64,000 nucleotides of DNA, taken from assembly GCA_029224185.1 (NCBI GenBank), contig CM055193.1:15102669-15166668 (forward strand), given 5' to 3'. Source of the stretch: Karalla daura (taxonomy: Eukaryota > Chordata > Actinopteri > Chaetodontiformes > Leiognathidae). The first letter of the stretch is position 1; each line of letters opens with the position of its first letter. Below are positions 13,861 to 27,400 of this stretch, in pieces. The notes beneath the pieces were generated by a model, which did no database searches, was not told the DNA's origin, and was given only the letters and a program-made list of their open reading frames with translations. The translations under genes and the position numbers were made by a program.

Positions 13861-15679
13861 TTCAGCCCGGATCTGTGTTATAATTGCGAGTAAACAAAAG
13901 AAACTCTCTACAGTCATTATAAACCCACCCACAGCTGCCACTGGGACCTCCATTAAGCCCAGTGTTCCTGAGATGCTCTGGTCTTATCTGATTCATCAAC
14001 AAGACGTTGGCTGGCATGATTTATCTATGCCACTTACTTGTTTTCATTTTGCCCGGGGGCTGCTGCCAGCATCAGGGGCTTCTTTTTACAATGTGACAGC
14101 TCCATCTCAAGAGAAAAGACTCCCCATGCAAAAACAGTGCATCAAAACAAATAAGGCCCCAGCCACTTAAGAGAAGTGGCTGCGTTCAGGACCCATTTTC
14201 ACTACATGTCAACCAAATGATGCAATGGCACGCACAAATCTGCATTACTTCTGTGCTTATGCCTTTTTCTCTGGATCTTCCACATAGGAGCCTAAAATAG
14301 AGGTTGAATACAAATATATTCTACTTCGCATTTCATGTTGCCTTTACTAGCTTGACCCCAAAATTATGCACAATGGTTCCTTTATTGATTATCTGCATTT
14401 TTGCTCTCCCTGGGCCTCCGTTTACCCACTGCCTTTTGTGAAAATTCTCCATCTACTAGTTTACATCCCCCTTCCTCTTCTCCGCTCCCCAAATCTACAG
14501 GCAACGGGACGCTCTTGTACATTAAATAAGAACTGTCACCCTGGGCAACTTGCAGCAATGAAGCATTTATTCTGCCTCACATTTCCTGGCACTTAGAATT
14601 ATTTCCTTCATGCCTGATAACCAAATTACAATATGGCAGGTCTCCCCGGAGCCACAGGATTGTTAGTGCCAGCTCACAACATACTTTCAACTGATGTGGC
14701 ATTTCATGTACAGCTGCCAATCAAAGGCAGCAGAAGGGAGAGATGTAAATGAGGGCGGGCCCGACGGTGTTCAATTACCGCTCTGAGCTCTGCATAATCC
14801 CCCTTCCCACTGACTGACTGACTGACAGCTCCACATTCCTCCTCATCCCCAGCTTTCTCCCCTAATTTCAGTACCTAGGTTTCGCCTCATACTGGGACAT
14901 GGAATCAGACATTGGAGGGAATTTCTGTCATTTCCATTTCCATTTAGAATAGCGCAAAAAAAAAGAAAATACCAAAAGCACATTATCCGACATCTGAAGG
15001 ACTGCAAAGGAAAGTCAGAGAGTAAATTATTTCCTACAACAAATTTGCTGCAATTTGTGACCCAAAGCTCAAAGCTAAACAAATTCTCCTATAGTCTGTG
15101 TCAGTGTCGTTGCCTCTGTTGAATATGGTTTTCTCTTTTCCATTATAAAAGAATGGGAATTTCAACAGCTGAGTGGGCTGAGAGATACTCTTAGCTGCCT
15201 ACTCAGCATCAACCTTTGGTAAATACTCAGATTAACAAGATCCATGAATAGTGCCGGTATCTTTTGCTCTTTCTGTCATAAAGACGCCTTTAGATTCCAC
15301 TTAATCCGCGTGTTAAAGGTGCGCCAGGCGAGTGGCTTAAGCAATGTTCTGCTTGTGACTGAGAAATGATGCCATTAGACCCGCAGGATTCAAGATGCTA
15401 TGTTTTGTGCGGGAGTGTTTTAATACCACAATGTATCATCCGACGTGATTCCATATAGTGCGCAAGCCGGCTTCATTTAATTTTAAAATATCAAATTGTT
15501 TTTCTCCACAGTCACCTGATTTTGTCTGCCACCGTCTGCGTCACTCCCCGCTCTCGTCTGTCTAAAACTGGCACTTTTGTTGCATTCCAAGAGGTTGATA
15601 AATCAATCCATCAAAAAATTCTTTGCGGTGAAACTCAATCAAGAAAGGTCATGTCGGCGGGAAAAGAACAGATTAAATT
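13861..15679. other. Non-coding, no gene seen
   Basis: No domain-bearing frames and no recognised interspersed repeats. The stretch at about 14690-14810 (CAATCAAAGG, ATGTAAATGAGG, TTCAATTACC) has an enhancer-like motif density. Confidence 0.4.
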
Positions 15680-15920
15680 AGCATTGAATTAGACATGGAA
15701 AGTGAGCTCTGTCAAAACCATCACTGTGCTCAGCACAATTAGAATATGTTAATTATGCATTTCATTAAGGGGCCTCAGCGCTCTTTGAATGTGAGATGAA
15801 ATGTCACTGGTGTAGGCAGCCGAAAAATGGAAGATTGCCAGGCACAACTTTCTTTGTGCAATGTGTGACACCTTCATTAACATCAGGGATTGCTAGTCTG
15901 ATTAGACTTTTTGTATTAGT
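15680..15920. other. Candidate conserved non-coding element
   Basis: Repeat-free, with clustered homeodomain-type sites: ACAATTAGAATATG, then TTAATTATGCAT, CATTAAGG and TTCATTAAC. A CTGTCA and an AATGTCAC lie nearby. The composition is like that of vertebrate enhancers near transcription-factor genes, but this is inferred from texture alone. Confidence 0.35.
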
Positions 15921-16270
15921 TTAAGCCTTTAGGCTTTCAAATGCTATGCCTTTTTTTTCTCCGTTTTGATGTGGCAGCTAAGACCCTTCTCCATTTCCCG
16001 AGCAGATATTGTCTATGGTTCAATTCTTTGTTTAAATTCTCCGACATAATGCCATGACATTGGGCGTAGCATCTCATTGTCTTTGTGTAGATGACGGCAT
16101 TTATGGAGGCTTTGTTTCACGTAATCTTGGGTCACTTTCAGCAGTGCCCGACCGGAGGAGGCAAATTCATGCTCTGCGTGTTCGTATCCAGGATATTAAG
16201 GTGGAATCTGTGATACTGCATATGAAATATGGACGACGTAGTCAGTAGTAGCACATTGCTGCTATTTTGA

Positions 16271-16561
<291 letters not shown>

Positions 16562-16564
16562 TCG

Positions 16565-16765
16565 TCAATGGCAGCATAGTAGCATTGCCACCTCAAAGCA
16601 AGAGGATCCCTGGCTCAAATCCTAGTCAGGTTTGGTTTTCTAAAGCCCAAAAACATGTTGAGGTTGAGAAGAGAGTCCAAACTGCCCCTAGGTGAGAGCG
16701 TGACACTGAATGGTGTGTGTGCCCTGCGATTGACTAGTAACCTAAATACACCGGCTCCATCTTAG
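16565..16765 (+). repeat. SINE-like repeat copy between two GATA arrays
   Basis: GCCACCTCAAAGCAAGAGG, then CTCAAATCC (box-B-like), a shortened middle, CAAACTGCCCCTAGGTGAG, and TGTGCCCTGCGATTGACTAG. This order matches the family consensus as I remember it. The internal 'TTTGCATGTTCTCC' block is largely missing. Confidence 0.65.
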
Positions 16766-16952
<187 letters not shown>

Positions 16953-17634
16953 TCTCCGTCGGAGTAGAGAGGCTGTGTGGCAGACTTATTTCTCTGCACC
17001 AGTGATTAACTTCTGAGTGAACTCGGGAATATCCCCTCTTGCTGCAGCGGTTGACAGGTCATCATATTGTATTCTGTGGCAATCACACGGAGAACAGATG
17101 ATAGGTAAGTCAAAGTTGGACCGCAGCAGAGGCTTGCATTACAGATCAGCCAACTTTTAAAACTTCATTAAAACAAAATGAAAGCACTTCCCGGCACACT
17201 TAAATTAAATCGAAATGCTTTGGGAAGAGATGATGAAAGCCAGAAGTGGGAGCCGTCTGACAATTTCAGCGCTCACATACTTTCATGACGCGAGATGATT
17301 CCAGTGTGCTGAGAGTGAATCGTAGGAATGATTGTCTCTGGAAGACTCCATCTCACAGATGTAATATAGATGTCTTGAATGAGTGACTACCTGCTGGTCT
17401 GTCTTTGCACCCATAACTTAGAATATATATACAGTACCTGTAGAATAGAGCTCGGCGGCAACACCGTGCCACTGAATCCCCGCGACAACCACAAGAGGGT
17501 TAAGGAGGTGAGGCTGGAGCTGAGGATCAATTTCTTTATGCCTTTATGGTTTGCTGTATAACGGTCATTAATGTAAAAATCAATCACTGCTGCGATATTA
17601 CATTTTAATAACAAGATTTCCTTTCTTTTTTTTT

Positions 17635-17693
17635 AATATATATATATATATATATATCCAGAACTATAACACACACACACACACACACACACA
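17635..17693. repeat. (TA)n then (AC)n microsatellites
   Basis: TA repeats at 17635-17657 and AC repeats at about 17669-17693, separated by a short unique spacer. Confidence 0.92.
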
Positions 17694-19303
17694 GCACCTC
17701 CTGCACGGCCTTTTATCTTTGCCCGTGAGGATGTATTACAGTGCGTGACAGTTCATATTTTCTGTGGCTACTTTTCACTTTATCCACCTCGCACGGTCAG
17801 CATTACGCTCCACATGAGAGATGGTTCAGAAACATCCAACCAAGGATGAGGGTCCTGTAAAGTCGGATCACTCACTGTCTCTGTTCCGTTTGAGCCTTTT
17901 CGCTTGATGGGGGTTTTGGGCTCGGAGGCCTCTGACACGTGCAGGACTGACGGCCCCGGGTGGGAAAGATCCGGCGAATTCGCCACGTTTGCCACAGGTG
18001 CGTCACCCGCCTCTCTCTTGTTTCTCTGTCAGCCGTTTGTCACATTAATACCTCAGCAGCTGCCACAGTTGCACTCCTAAGAGAAGTGGTGTAATTAAAA
18101 TGTATCAGTCACTCGTTTTAGCACGATGCAATTTTTTTTTTTTTACCCGCATTTGATCTGATATGGACAGCGATAACAAAACGAACAATGAAGGCGTCAT
18201 GTTAGGAAATAATCTACTTACAGGTCCAGCACTGCAGGGAAGCACTCGATCATGAGTGAAAAATGGCCGCCCGTGTCCAAGGCCTAAATGTATTCCATGG
18301 CCGGAGAATGAACTTGCGGCCCATGTGACACATGATTTACACAGGAAAAGGCCTGTGACGCTCTACAATGATAGATCTACGTCTAAGTCTGCCTGGGCTC
18401 ACTCTATGACATATAATCCTTCTCTTTTAAGTTGTAAGATAGAGATAGATAACAAAATGCTGTATTGATTTCCCTGTCTGCACAGTGGCTGGGTTTTTAA
18501 GGCTGCACATGTCCACGTCTGAATCTTGACCACTGTGACAACTGTCTCTGCAGCTCATACCATCACGCTTGCTTGCGTTTGCATCATTAGATCAATGTAG
18601 CTTCACTGATATCCCCTCCATGTTCTGCATAAGATAACAGCATTCTGTAGATCTGTAAATGTCATTTTCTTTCTTTCCTTTTTTTTCTTTTTTTTTCCAC
18701 CCTCCCGGAACTATTTAGCCGTGGACACCTGTAATGTTTTCTGCCCAGTGTGCAAGACATATGTCTCCGTTTGGATTTTGTTTTTCATGCGATGGTGCAG
18801 CTGCTGCCGTAGCGGCTGTTCACGCTTGGGCAGGAAGCGTTATGACTCTGTGGCATTAGCTCACACATGAGGCTGGAGCCGAGGCATATTTCATGCATAT
18901 GCAGACGATTGAGAATGTTCTCAAAAACGGATCATTTGTTTTACTGAAGTTAAGAGATAAAGTACGACTTAACGTGCTTTACTCGATGTAACACCTCCGC
19001 GTGCCATCAAATCAGAGAGCCTTTATGGCAGTAGAGAGAGAGAGAGGAAAAAAAAACAGCTCCTCTCACACCTTGTAAAAATAAACAGTGCAGCCTGTGT
19101 CACAGATGTTGACAAATGAAACACTAAGAGCTTGCCTGGGTTCTGTTAATCATTATTTCTGACTAAAAATGAATAAAAGATTAAAAAAAAAGGTGGCATT
19201 AAAATACTGACCTCATATCTACTAGTTTCAGTTTATTGCTTGTGCTTTTACCAGTACGCCTTATTACTTCAAATGCTGCACCATGACATTATAGTGTCAG
19301 ATT

Positions 19304-19306
<3 letters not shown>

Positions 19307-19343
<37 letters not shown>
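19307..19343. repeat. (TA)n microsatellite
   Basis: About 18 TA dinucleotides without interruption. Confidence 0.95.
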
Positions 19344-19346
<3 letters not shown>

Positions 19347-21489
19347 TTTTTCTTTTATCAAAGATTTTTTTTGTCAAGTGTCTAAAACTGAAGGTATACA
19401 CATTTGTGATTTATTTAGACGAGACTCCACAGGGAATCTTTAAAGTTCTCATTAGGGCGTTCACCAAAAGCGAGAGGGGGGAAAAAAACATGAGCAGGTG
19501 CAGCCTTAAATTACTAATCAATAGTGATTTTTGAAAATGGCAGCACATCCTAGAGGAGTAAACCTAACTAAAGGCTCGTGGCTGACTGACATCGCTGTGA
19601 TCTGCCATTTTTGAAAATCTCAGACTCGCAGGACCTAACAACATCACAATTCAGGGATACAAATTCATTTTTCTTTTTGATGGAATACAGACCTCATTGT
19701 AATTCTGCCTTATCATCATCAAAACATGGTGTGTCAAATTGATGGAGGATTTTACATGCCGGAGTCCTGCTTTTCCTCAGTGTCCTCATCTGGGGCTGGA
19801 AAAGTGAGTTGCAGCAGCATGTCATGTCACATTAACACAACCTGATTACCTTCCACATTTAATTGGAGTTATATCACAAAAAAGAAACAAAACATGTCCA
19901 AACACATTCAAGCTCTTCTGGGTCATTAAACTACGTTCAGTACTTTTTTGGGTGGGTGTTGAGCAGTGGGGGCTCTTTTTTTTTTGGGTGGGGGTTGATG
20001 TTGTTGTTTTAGGTTGCTGGAGGCCCACAGACCCAGGCTGTGTTTACAGACTGAGAGAAATAGCTTAAATCTGCTGGCGTCAATGCTGATTCATGTCAAA
20101 TTGAGTGACAGGTGACCCGAGAGCCGGCAGCCAGACAGTGAGACGGATTACAAGTGAGCAAAACGCCAACAACCTCTGGCCTGCTGTGGGGCAACAGATG
20201 ACAGCGGAGGAGGGCAAGAGGTGGAGAGCTCTGCACTCCGGCACCCCCGCCCCCACATCCCTCCATCCATCCATCAACCCATCCCCCCATCCCCACCCTC
20301 CTGGCCACCATCCACTCAGGCTGACTGATAGACAAGGCGAAATGAGAACATTCAGTTGTTAAAATAACACACTTCTCTGTCAGGAATTACGTCACACGTT
20401 TCAGATTTGTTGCGCTCTTTAAGTGGCATGTGGTCGGGATTAGGATCCAAAAGTGTGGCTGTATTTTGATATCCATTACAGCAGTATGTGCAGAGGAGTA
20501 GTTTGTAGAAATGCTTGTCAATCACAAAGGTTACCGTTTGTTATGTGGCAGTCCCAGCTGTAATTACATTCAAGCCGGGTGAGGAATAAGTGTTTCTGGC
20601 TTTAAGGTCGGCGCGGCTGCGAGTCAGGAAGTGATCTAATAATAGGAAGGTGTGAACAGTAGAGAGGAAAAATGCTTTGCCGAGCCTGCAAATTTAGAGT
20701 GGCAAAAAAGAAAACATTCATGTGCCCTTGTTGACTGCTGGCTACGACAGAGCCAACAAACCCTGAATTCTCCTGACAGTGTCTGAGGGGTCCAAGTCCA
20801 ATCCTTTCCAATTCTGCCTGTTAGTTTACAGCGAGGACGACCTTGCTCGGTGCTGACAGTCAAATTCTTTCCAGGCTCTTTCTGAGGGGTTTATATTCCT
20901 TATATCTCACTGTGCTACAATGTTAACAACGAGAATACAAATCTTTCCAGCTGAATAACCATAGAATAAAATGATTCAAAACTTCCATATTCAGTACTGT
21001 GGCTGAGCAAACTCCGCCCTCTGAAAAATGATCCAGCTAAGACAAAGTAATAGTAATCATGTTGTCCCCAAAATGTCCCCATCTGGGCCAATCAGCGACA
21101 AATGTGTCACTTTATTTTGAAATGTAATTTCCCCTTAGACCAATCAACATAATTGTAAATGCCAGTGAGATGCATCATTTTCCAAGTTTTGTCAAAGTGG
21201 GATCAGTCATGTCTGATTTTTTGTGTTTGACACATAAATGAGCAAACAGATGTTGCGTTGCTCCTTCTCGGTCTCATCTGTGTAATTCAGAAAATCTGAA
21301 AACACAGCTGTGAGATTCATCAATTTCCCCAACTTTCTGCAGAAACCAACAAGTAATTAAATACTGTGACGCTGCTTTAACAGGTCACCCACTGTAAAAC
21401 AGGCCTCACTGCATGACAGAACCCTCCACCGCTCTGTTCAACCTAAACCTAAAAAAAAACCTAAACTATGTTTATTCATTTTGTTTTAA

Positions 21490-21690
21490 TTCATGTTTTT
21501 GTCTGTACATCCATTAACTTATCTCCAGTGCACATGGGGTGAAGGCAGCAACTAAACTGTACACTGGTCAAGAATATAGTCACTGTAAAGTCTCAAGTTA
21601 GTCATGTCTTTGGAGAAGACCTTGTTTTGACTGGGATTTGAACCAGCAACCTTCTTGCTGTGAGACGAGTGCAATCTACCATGTTGCCCC
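21490..21690 (-). repeat. SINE-like repeat copy, reverse orientation
   Basis: On the minus strand it reads CTCACAGCAAGAAGGTTGCT, then GGTTCAAATCC (a good tRNA box B), then CTCCAAAGACATGACTAAC and TTTACAGTGACTATATTC. The block between box B and TCCAAAGACATG appears deleted. This is the best preserved head among the copies in the window. Confidence 0.7.
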
Positions 21691-22784
21691 ATATCCTTAC
21701 ATTCCTGTTTCTCTGTTATCTATCTCATTGTTTTTAACATTCAGCATAAAAACGGAAATAAACGTATCACATCGTAAAATCATTAAGGTTGTGTTTATTT
21801 GCATCCCAAACAGAAAATAATTACTTTCTGCAAAAGCCCATTTGCCTTCCGTCGAGGCAACCGAGGCGGTGTTAACGCCAACAGAAGTATGGCAGCCCTG
21901 CAGCTCTCTATTGGAACATTTATCAGGTGGCCATAAACGCGACTCCAAATGAATGCTAATGTCAGCTTGTGTCCACCAATAACAGACAACTGCTTTCTAA
22001 GATTATAATATCTCATTGTGTCCAAAGCTTATCTCTGCGGCCTCCTTGTGTCAGAATAAATCAATTAGTGCAGTTGTAACGCCATAGAAAATATGTCATG
22101 CTAAAGCCCCCCCCCCGACGATCTAGAACATACCAATCGTCATCATCAAATACACTTCATACTCATCTTCTGGTGTAAGCGGTCAAATGAGCCTCATTTT
22201 CACTGTGGCCAATATAAAGCTAGAAAACACATGAACAATACATCTAGCGGGTGCCTGGTCCTCCAGAACGCTGTAGTCAATTGCTATCTTGTTTCTTCTG
22301 GCACTGGCTGTTGAGTTCAGTTTATCTTTGAAGAACATTTAAAGCCCCCTTGTCACACACACTGGCACTGTCTGGTATCAGAGCCTCATGAAAAATGGGT
22401 TTCTGTTGGCTGGAATCTGACAAAAAAACTGACTGGGTTTCTTGTTTGCTCCCAGCAGTGAGTCTTTATGGTTTGCTGCAAGGATGTGTTTTGTTTTTGA
22501 GGACTGTGCGACACACATCTTACAGGGCAGGATGTTGTCGCTCACGCGTTTCTCGTCCGCATGCATCTGCTAAATTGTAGTTTCGGGCCGTGAGACACAT
22601 AATTATTTCACTTTGTGGTCAGTTTCGTGTCGCTCCCTCTTAACACTGTTAGACTCACAATTGACAGTTCAACAGAATAATCAAATTTACTGCAGCAGAA
22701 CAGGGCATGTGTTTTGCTCATTTTTCCTGTCTACCCGACAATGCTACACAGACTTTTTGGTGTGACTTGTTAGCAGGCTTGTTA
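21691..22784. other. Non-coding, no gene seen
   Basis: Octamer motif ATTTGCAT at 21797-21804. No domain-bearing frames. Confidence 0.45.
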
Positions 22785-23102
22785 GCAGTGGCTGAGTAGT
22801 TAGCACAGTCAATTCACAGCAAGAAGAATCAGGGTTCAACTCTTAGTCAGACTGAGGGTCTTTCTGTGTAGGGTTTATATGTTATTGCCATGTTTGCATG
22901 GGTTGGGTTTTCTTCAGGCTTCCCCCCACAGTCCAAAAGCAAGCGTTTTGGTGCTAAATTACTTCTAGGTTAGAGTTGGAGAAGGAGTGGTGTCTGTATG
23001 TGTGCATTCCCAGTCTTTGCACTATGTGAGCTGGATGCAGGCACCAGTGGACCCCCACAACACCACTGGGCACAAAGCTAATGAATGAGATAATGAACGG
23101 AT
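22785..23102 (+). repeat. Near-full-length SINE-like repeat copy
   Basis: GAGTAGTTAGCACAGTC, TTCACAGCAAGAAGAATC, GGTTCAACTC (weak box B), TCTTTCTGTGTAGGGTTTAT, GTTTGCATGGGTTGGGTTTT, CCCCCCACAGTCCAAAAGC, and a tail with GAATGAGATAATGAACGGAT. All blocks of the family are in order, but each has diverged. Confidence 0.7.
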
Positions 23103-24000
23103 GTTAGCAACAGCTAATGTAGCACTGAAATATAGGCCTCAAGTGGAGTAACGAAGCTGGCTGAAGAGGTCTGGAGCAAATTTGCTTCCTGACTGTACAC
23201 CACTATTTCTTTGACCTGTTCAGGGCCTGTGCTACTGCTGCTTCAGAGCCAATTCAATGTGCAGACCAGCTGCATGGCTTGAGAGCCATGCTATTAGGTC
23301 ACTGTATACATCAGCTACGTTACCGCTTTCCATAAACACTGTCCAGACCTTAGAAACAACAATGGCAGACTATGCATCATCACATCAAGTCAAAAAAATG
23401 AAATAAAATAGAGAAGCAGACATGCAAAAGTTTCCAGGGTTAACAGTATCACAGTACCAGATTTCAATGCTCCCCTAGACTGTAGTCCAGGACATCAAAA
23501 TGAGGATTTCTGCCTCGACATGGACTTTCTTTTTGGTTCCTTTGGTCTTTCTTTAGCTTCTTTAGCTATGTTTTCATCATGGTGTCTGTCATGTAGTTAT
23601 TGCGCCAGAACCAGCTCTTTATTAGTGTAAATCGAAAGAACAGTTCCAAACAAAGCACTAGCACTTGCATTTAGAAACTTGTAGTACTAATTCTGATCTC
23701 AAGTGACGTCACTAGAGTAATTTATACGCTCTCATGCGGCTCCTTTAAGAGCCAAGAAAGGCTTAAAACACCTTCTCCCACACACACGTTCCTGTCGTGC
23801 TCTCAAAGACCTGTAAGCACACTCGTGCTAAATCATTGGAGTTCCCCTCTGACATGAAGTGCATTTACAAATTTATGTTCACATGGTGTAAATCATTAAT
23901 GAGCTGGTTACACTTGAGTTAATGAAAGAATTAATTCAAAACATGAAGACACTTTCTATTTAATTTTAAAAATTAGGTTTTAACCCCGAAAATCTATCAA
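23103..24000. other. Non-coding; full CRE motif at 23704-23711
   Basis: No gene was seen. The palindromic TGACGTCA at 23704-23711 is a consensus cAMP-response element. There is no evidence that it is active here. Confidence 0.4.
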
Positions 24001-24480
24001 ACATGAGCGAACAAGTCCAACAGTTGAATAATCCGGCGAGTTAAACGGACATCTGCTTTTCAACACATCGCTGCATGTTTCCAGAAACAATCTCTATTCA
24101 CAGCCCGTCCATGGATTACCGAATGCGCAATCTTGTTAGTGAGTTGCACATGTTCGCGGCACCACATTAAAGCCTCCTAATAAGCGTAGTTGTCACCCCC
24201 TCCCGTCTCTGGTGTCTGGCCATTTGTGTTTGCTCTGTGAGTCCAGAGATGCTTGGGAGGCACAGGCAGCCAGTCGGCAAGAATTAGAGCAGCGTCCATG
24301 ATTGTGCTGACGTCTGCAAGGGGCTAGGCTGGAGATTAAGCCCAATAAAAATGTGTGATTTGTTGCTTTCATATTTGGAAGATGTCAGCTTCAATTTGAG
24401 CTAGCACGCTGCCTTGAGGCAGGCTGGGTGACAAATATGAAGGATGCACTGATGAACTGCTGGCAATCAAGTGTTAGTTC
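24001..24480. other. Candidate conserved non-coding element
   Basis: Complex, repeat-free sequence with TTGAATAATCCGG, GGATTACCGAAT, CCCAATAAAAATG and CAATTTGAGC-type motifs. The call rests on texture only. Confidence 0.25.
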
Positions 24481-27400
24481 TCTCATCCACTATATGATGG
24501 CAATGAAAACCTCCACACATTGTTACACAGAGGGTTGGACACGGTTAATGGTATCCATTTTTTATACGTCATAAATCAGCTTAAAAAAGAAAGGAATTCG
24601 ATTATTTATTCATCTTTTGTTCACTTGTTGTGAATCAATTATTCATTTATGCTTCTGCTAAATGTTTCTCCTACCACGGAGTAAATGTGATGTCTCACCC
24701 AAACATGCAGCATTGAAAATCTTTCCACTGGTCACTTTCACCTTTTCAAGATCCCTTCTTTTCTGCATTTTTAGGATGAATAAAAAAAACAGCCATATAA
24801 TGTTAGCCTGTTTTATTCCACTGTCTTGATCCAGTGATTGATGCAGCGATTCTACTTTAAAATCATCAGGAATGTGATGTACTGTACAAGCACCACACTG
24901 TGGTACAGTTTGTGTAAAAAATAACCTACAATGATGCAGTGTAACAACCCTTTGTGTTATGTGCTGGTTCTGGGAAATCATGGAGAAATATAGCAAGCCA
25001 TTGTTGCTATATTTGTGTGTATTGATCTGATTTGGTTCAATTTTAAAAGCAGTGATTTTTAGTGTGTAGTCAAAGCCTTGCTTACTGGCAAAAACCTCCA
25101 AAGTTGTAAAATGAATCAATAATCCTTTGCCGAGGGAGGCAGTAGTGAATACTTGTAATTATTAACCAGTCATTACAAGTGAATGTTTCCAAGATGGGGA
25201 AAAAAAGGGGTGGAGAAAAAAAAGCCAACATGGAGAGGTTTGAGGATCACGTGAACGTTATCAGGAGCAATGATCGACTGACTGTTTAAGATTCTGGAAG
25301 TTTGAAAATACCTCATGCATTATAAGTGAAGCACTACCCCGAGTTCCCTGAGTTTAATCCTTTTTGCAAGTGCTTCATCAACCTTCAGCTTTTTTGACAA
25401 GACAGAAGTTTCAGCATGTATGATTAATAAGATACAAATGTGCAACTGATATTTGATAAATGACTTCGGTTTCATATTCATGATGTACAATGAATATGCA
25501 GCACCAGGGGCTTAGGCCTACTTGATTGATCAAATGTATTCCATTCATCACTTATTTTTGCTTAATTAGCATATTTGAAGCAACACCATTAGCAGTGGAG
25601 GACTATGGGCTATTTGGAAGATATGATGTATGTAGGAGAGCAGACATACATGCATTCTTCTTTGTCTTGTGGAGTTCACATTCTCAGGAGACAGAACTCA
25701 TTATGAAGAATATTCTCCATCTTATTATTTGCAAAAAAAAAAAAGAGAAGGTACGGCATTTTAGGTACACCATCTTTCACTGCCACAATGTTCCATATGT
25801 GTGTCGCTCTCCTGCATTTTGAGCACAATATCACGTCAGCGTATCCCGGTAAAAGGACAAATGTTCTGATATCTCTGTGGAGAGGCACACAGAGAGACGT
25901 AATGCTCTTTCTGGGATATTTCTCAAAGGGACGTAATAACCTGAGGACTTTGGGGAGAATAAATGGGAGAAAAGGGAGTTAGGATGTGGGTCATTATAGC
26001 TATAAGTTCTAAAGCCCTTCATTAAACACATGAGCTAGTCATTACCCTGCTGCTGTGTGATGAACATTTTGAACCCTGTCCCCCCCCCTTCCTCTGGTTT
26101 ACAGGCCAGATGATGCAGAGAATCCATGCTTGTCTGGCGCAGGGCGAAGCAAAGTCAGGCACAGTGTAAATGTTTTGTGTGTATCCAAGCAGGCAAATTC
26201 TGGTGCACATTTGCCCTATTACAGCACATCAGCATCAGGCAGACGCACGCTAGTGCAAGCAAAGAGTGTGCGCTTATCATTATTTGATAGCATGTTTAAT
26301 GACAGATTGACAAAGGATTTGCAAATGCGAGCTGGCGTCAATTTTGCTAAGGTTGGGTTTCACTGCGTCTGCAGTGCAAGCGCACTTATGTGCATAATTT
26401 TATTTTTTCAACCACGCTATTAGGACTGTTTTAGAAAGTAACTCCAAGCAGGGGAAATTTGACTTTTGATGTTTTGAGCCAGACAGTGAGACATTTCCGA
26501 AGCCTTTTGACTTTGGCAAAAAAAAAAGAAAAAAATCAATGATACTAATAGTGAAAATGATAAATTATACATGTGTGGGCTGTGGATTTTGACTGGCTCC
26601 ACTCTGTTCAGAGTGACTTACTGGAGAGAAAGGGTCTGAAATGTGACTGCATCCATTTTAAAGTACATTTTATCCTTTTTCTTTTCTTTTTTTCTGTCCT
26701 GAGAGGAACCATGCTGAAGGAACACGCACAGCCACGCTTTATCACTGTCATCCGCTCAGTGCTCGGGCTAATGTCGAACACTGCAACAAAAAATAAATAT
26801 GTGTTTACTGCCTTTGTATAAACCGCGTGCCCATGTATGGGCAAGCTATTGTGTTTGGTATTCATCATAATCAATCACTTTAAAACCAGGATTGTATGTG
26901 TATATATATATATATATAAATATATAATTGCAGAAAGCTGACTGTGTTCTGTAATTAGCAATGACATGTTAGATATACAGTCTGATTAAGTGTGTTAATA
27001 TGCAAACATCCAAAATGAATGAATACAAAGCATCACAAGAATTATGGGTTTATTTCACTTAATTACCAGTGATGTGCTACCTGAAGTATATCAGTATATT
27101 TAATAACTCAGGTATTCCCCTCGGAGAACATTAGATTTATGTGCGAAGCAGTAGCAGCTGATATGTAGTTTGGTTTCCACCTATTACAGTTCATGCACCT
27201 TCAAACGACTGCGAGATGAGAATTGCATCAACCTGGCAACTTTGCTTTGTTAGTCAGACTACAGCCGTATGGCATTTTTGTGTACTCGCAATAAATCCCA
27301 CAATGACTTTGACTTATTAGAGCAAATTATAGTCAAAGACAACTAATTTCCTCCCGTGATTGCACTGATGATAGCATTTTTCTTGGGTTAGCTTTGGGTG

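Larger units (their letters stand above)
16953..21489. other. Non-coding, no gene seen
   Basis: No domain-bearing frame was found. It holds TA and CA microsatellites at 17635-17693 and 19307-19343, a T-rich pyrimidine tract at about 18665-18698, and a CCATCCATC-type low-complexity patch at about 20262-20300. Confidence 0.45.

Noticed and set aside
21640..21690. tRNA-like box B on the minus strand, considered as a tRNA gene
   Set aside because: No cloverleaf can be drawn and the same text recurs in other copies, so it is part of a SINE-like repeat.
24658..25119. 153-codon minus-strand open frame, considered as a transposon remnant
   Set aside because: No transposase or reverse-transcriptase motif could be seen and no terminal repeats flank it.
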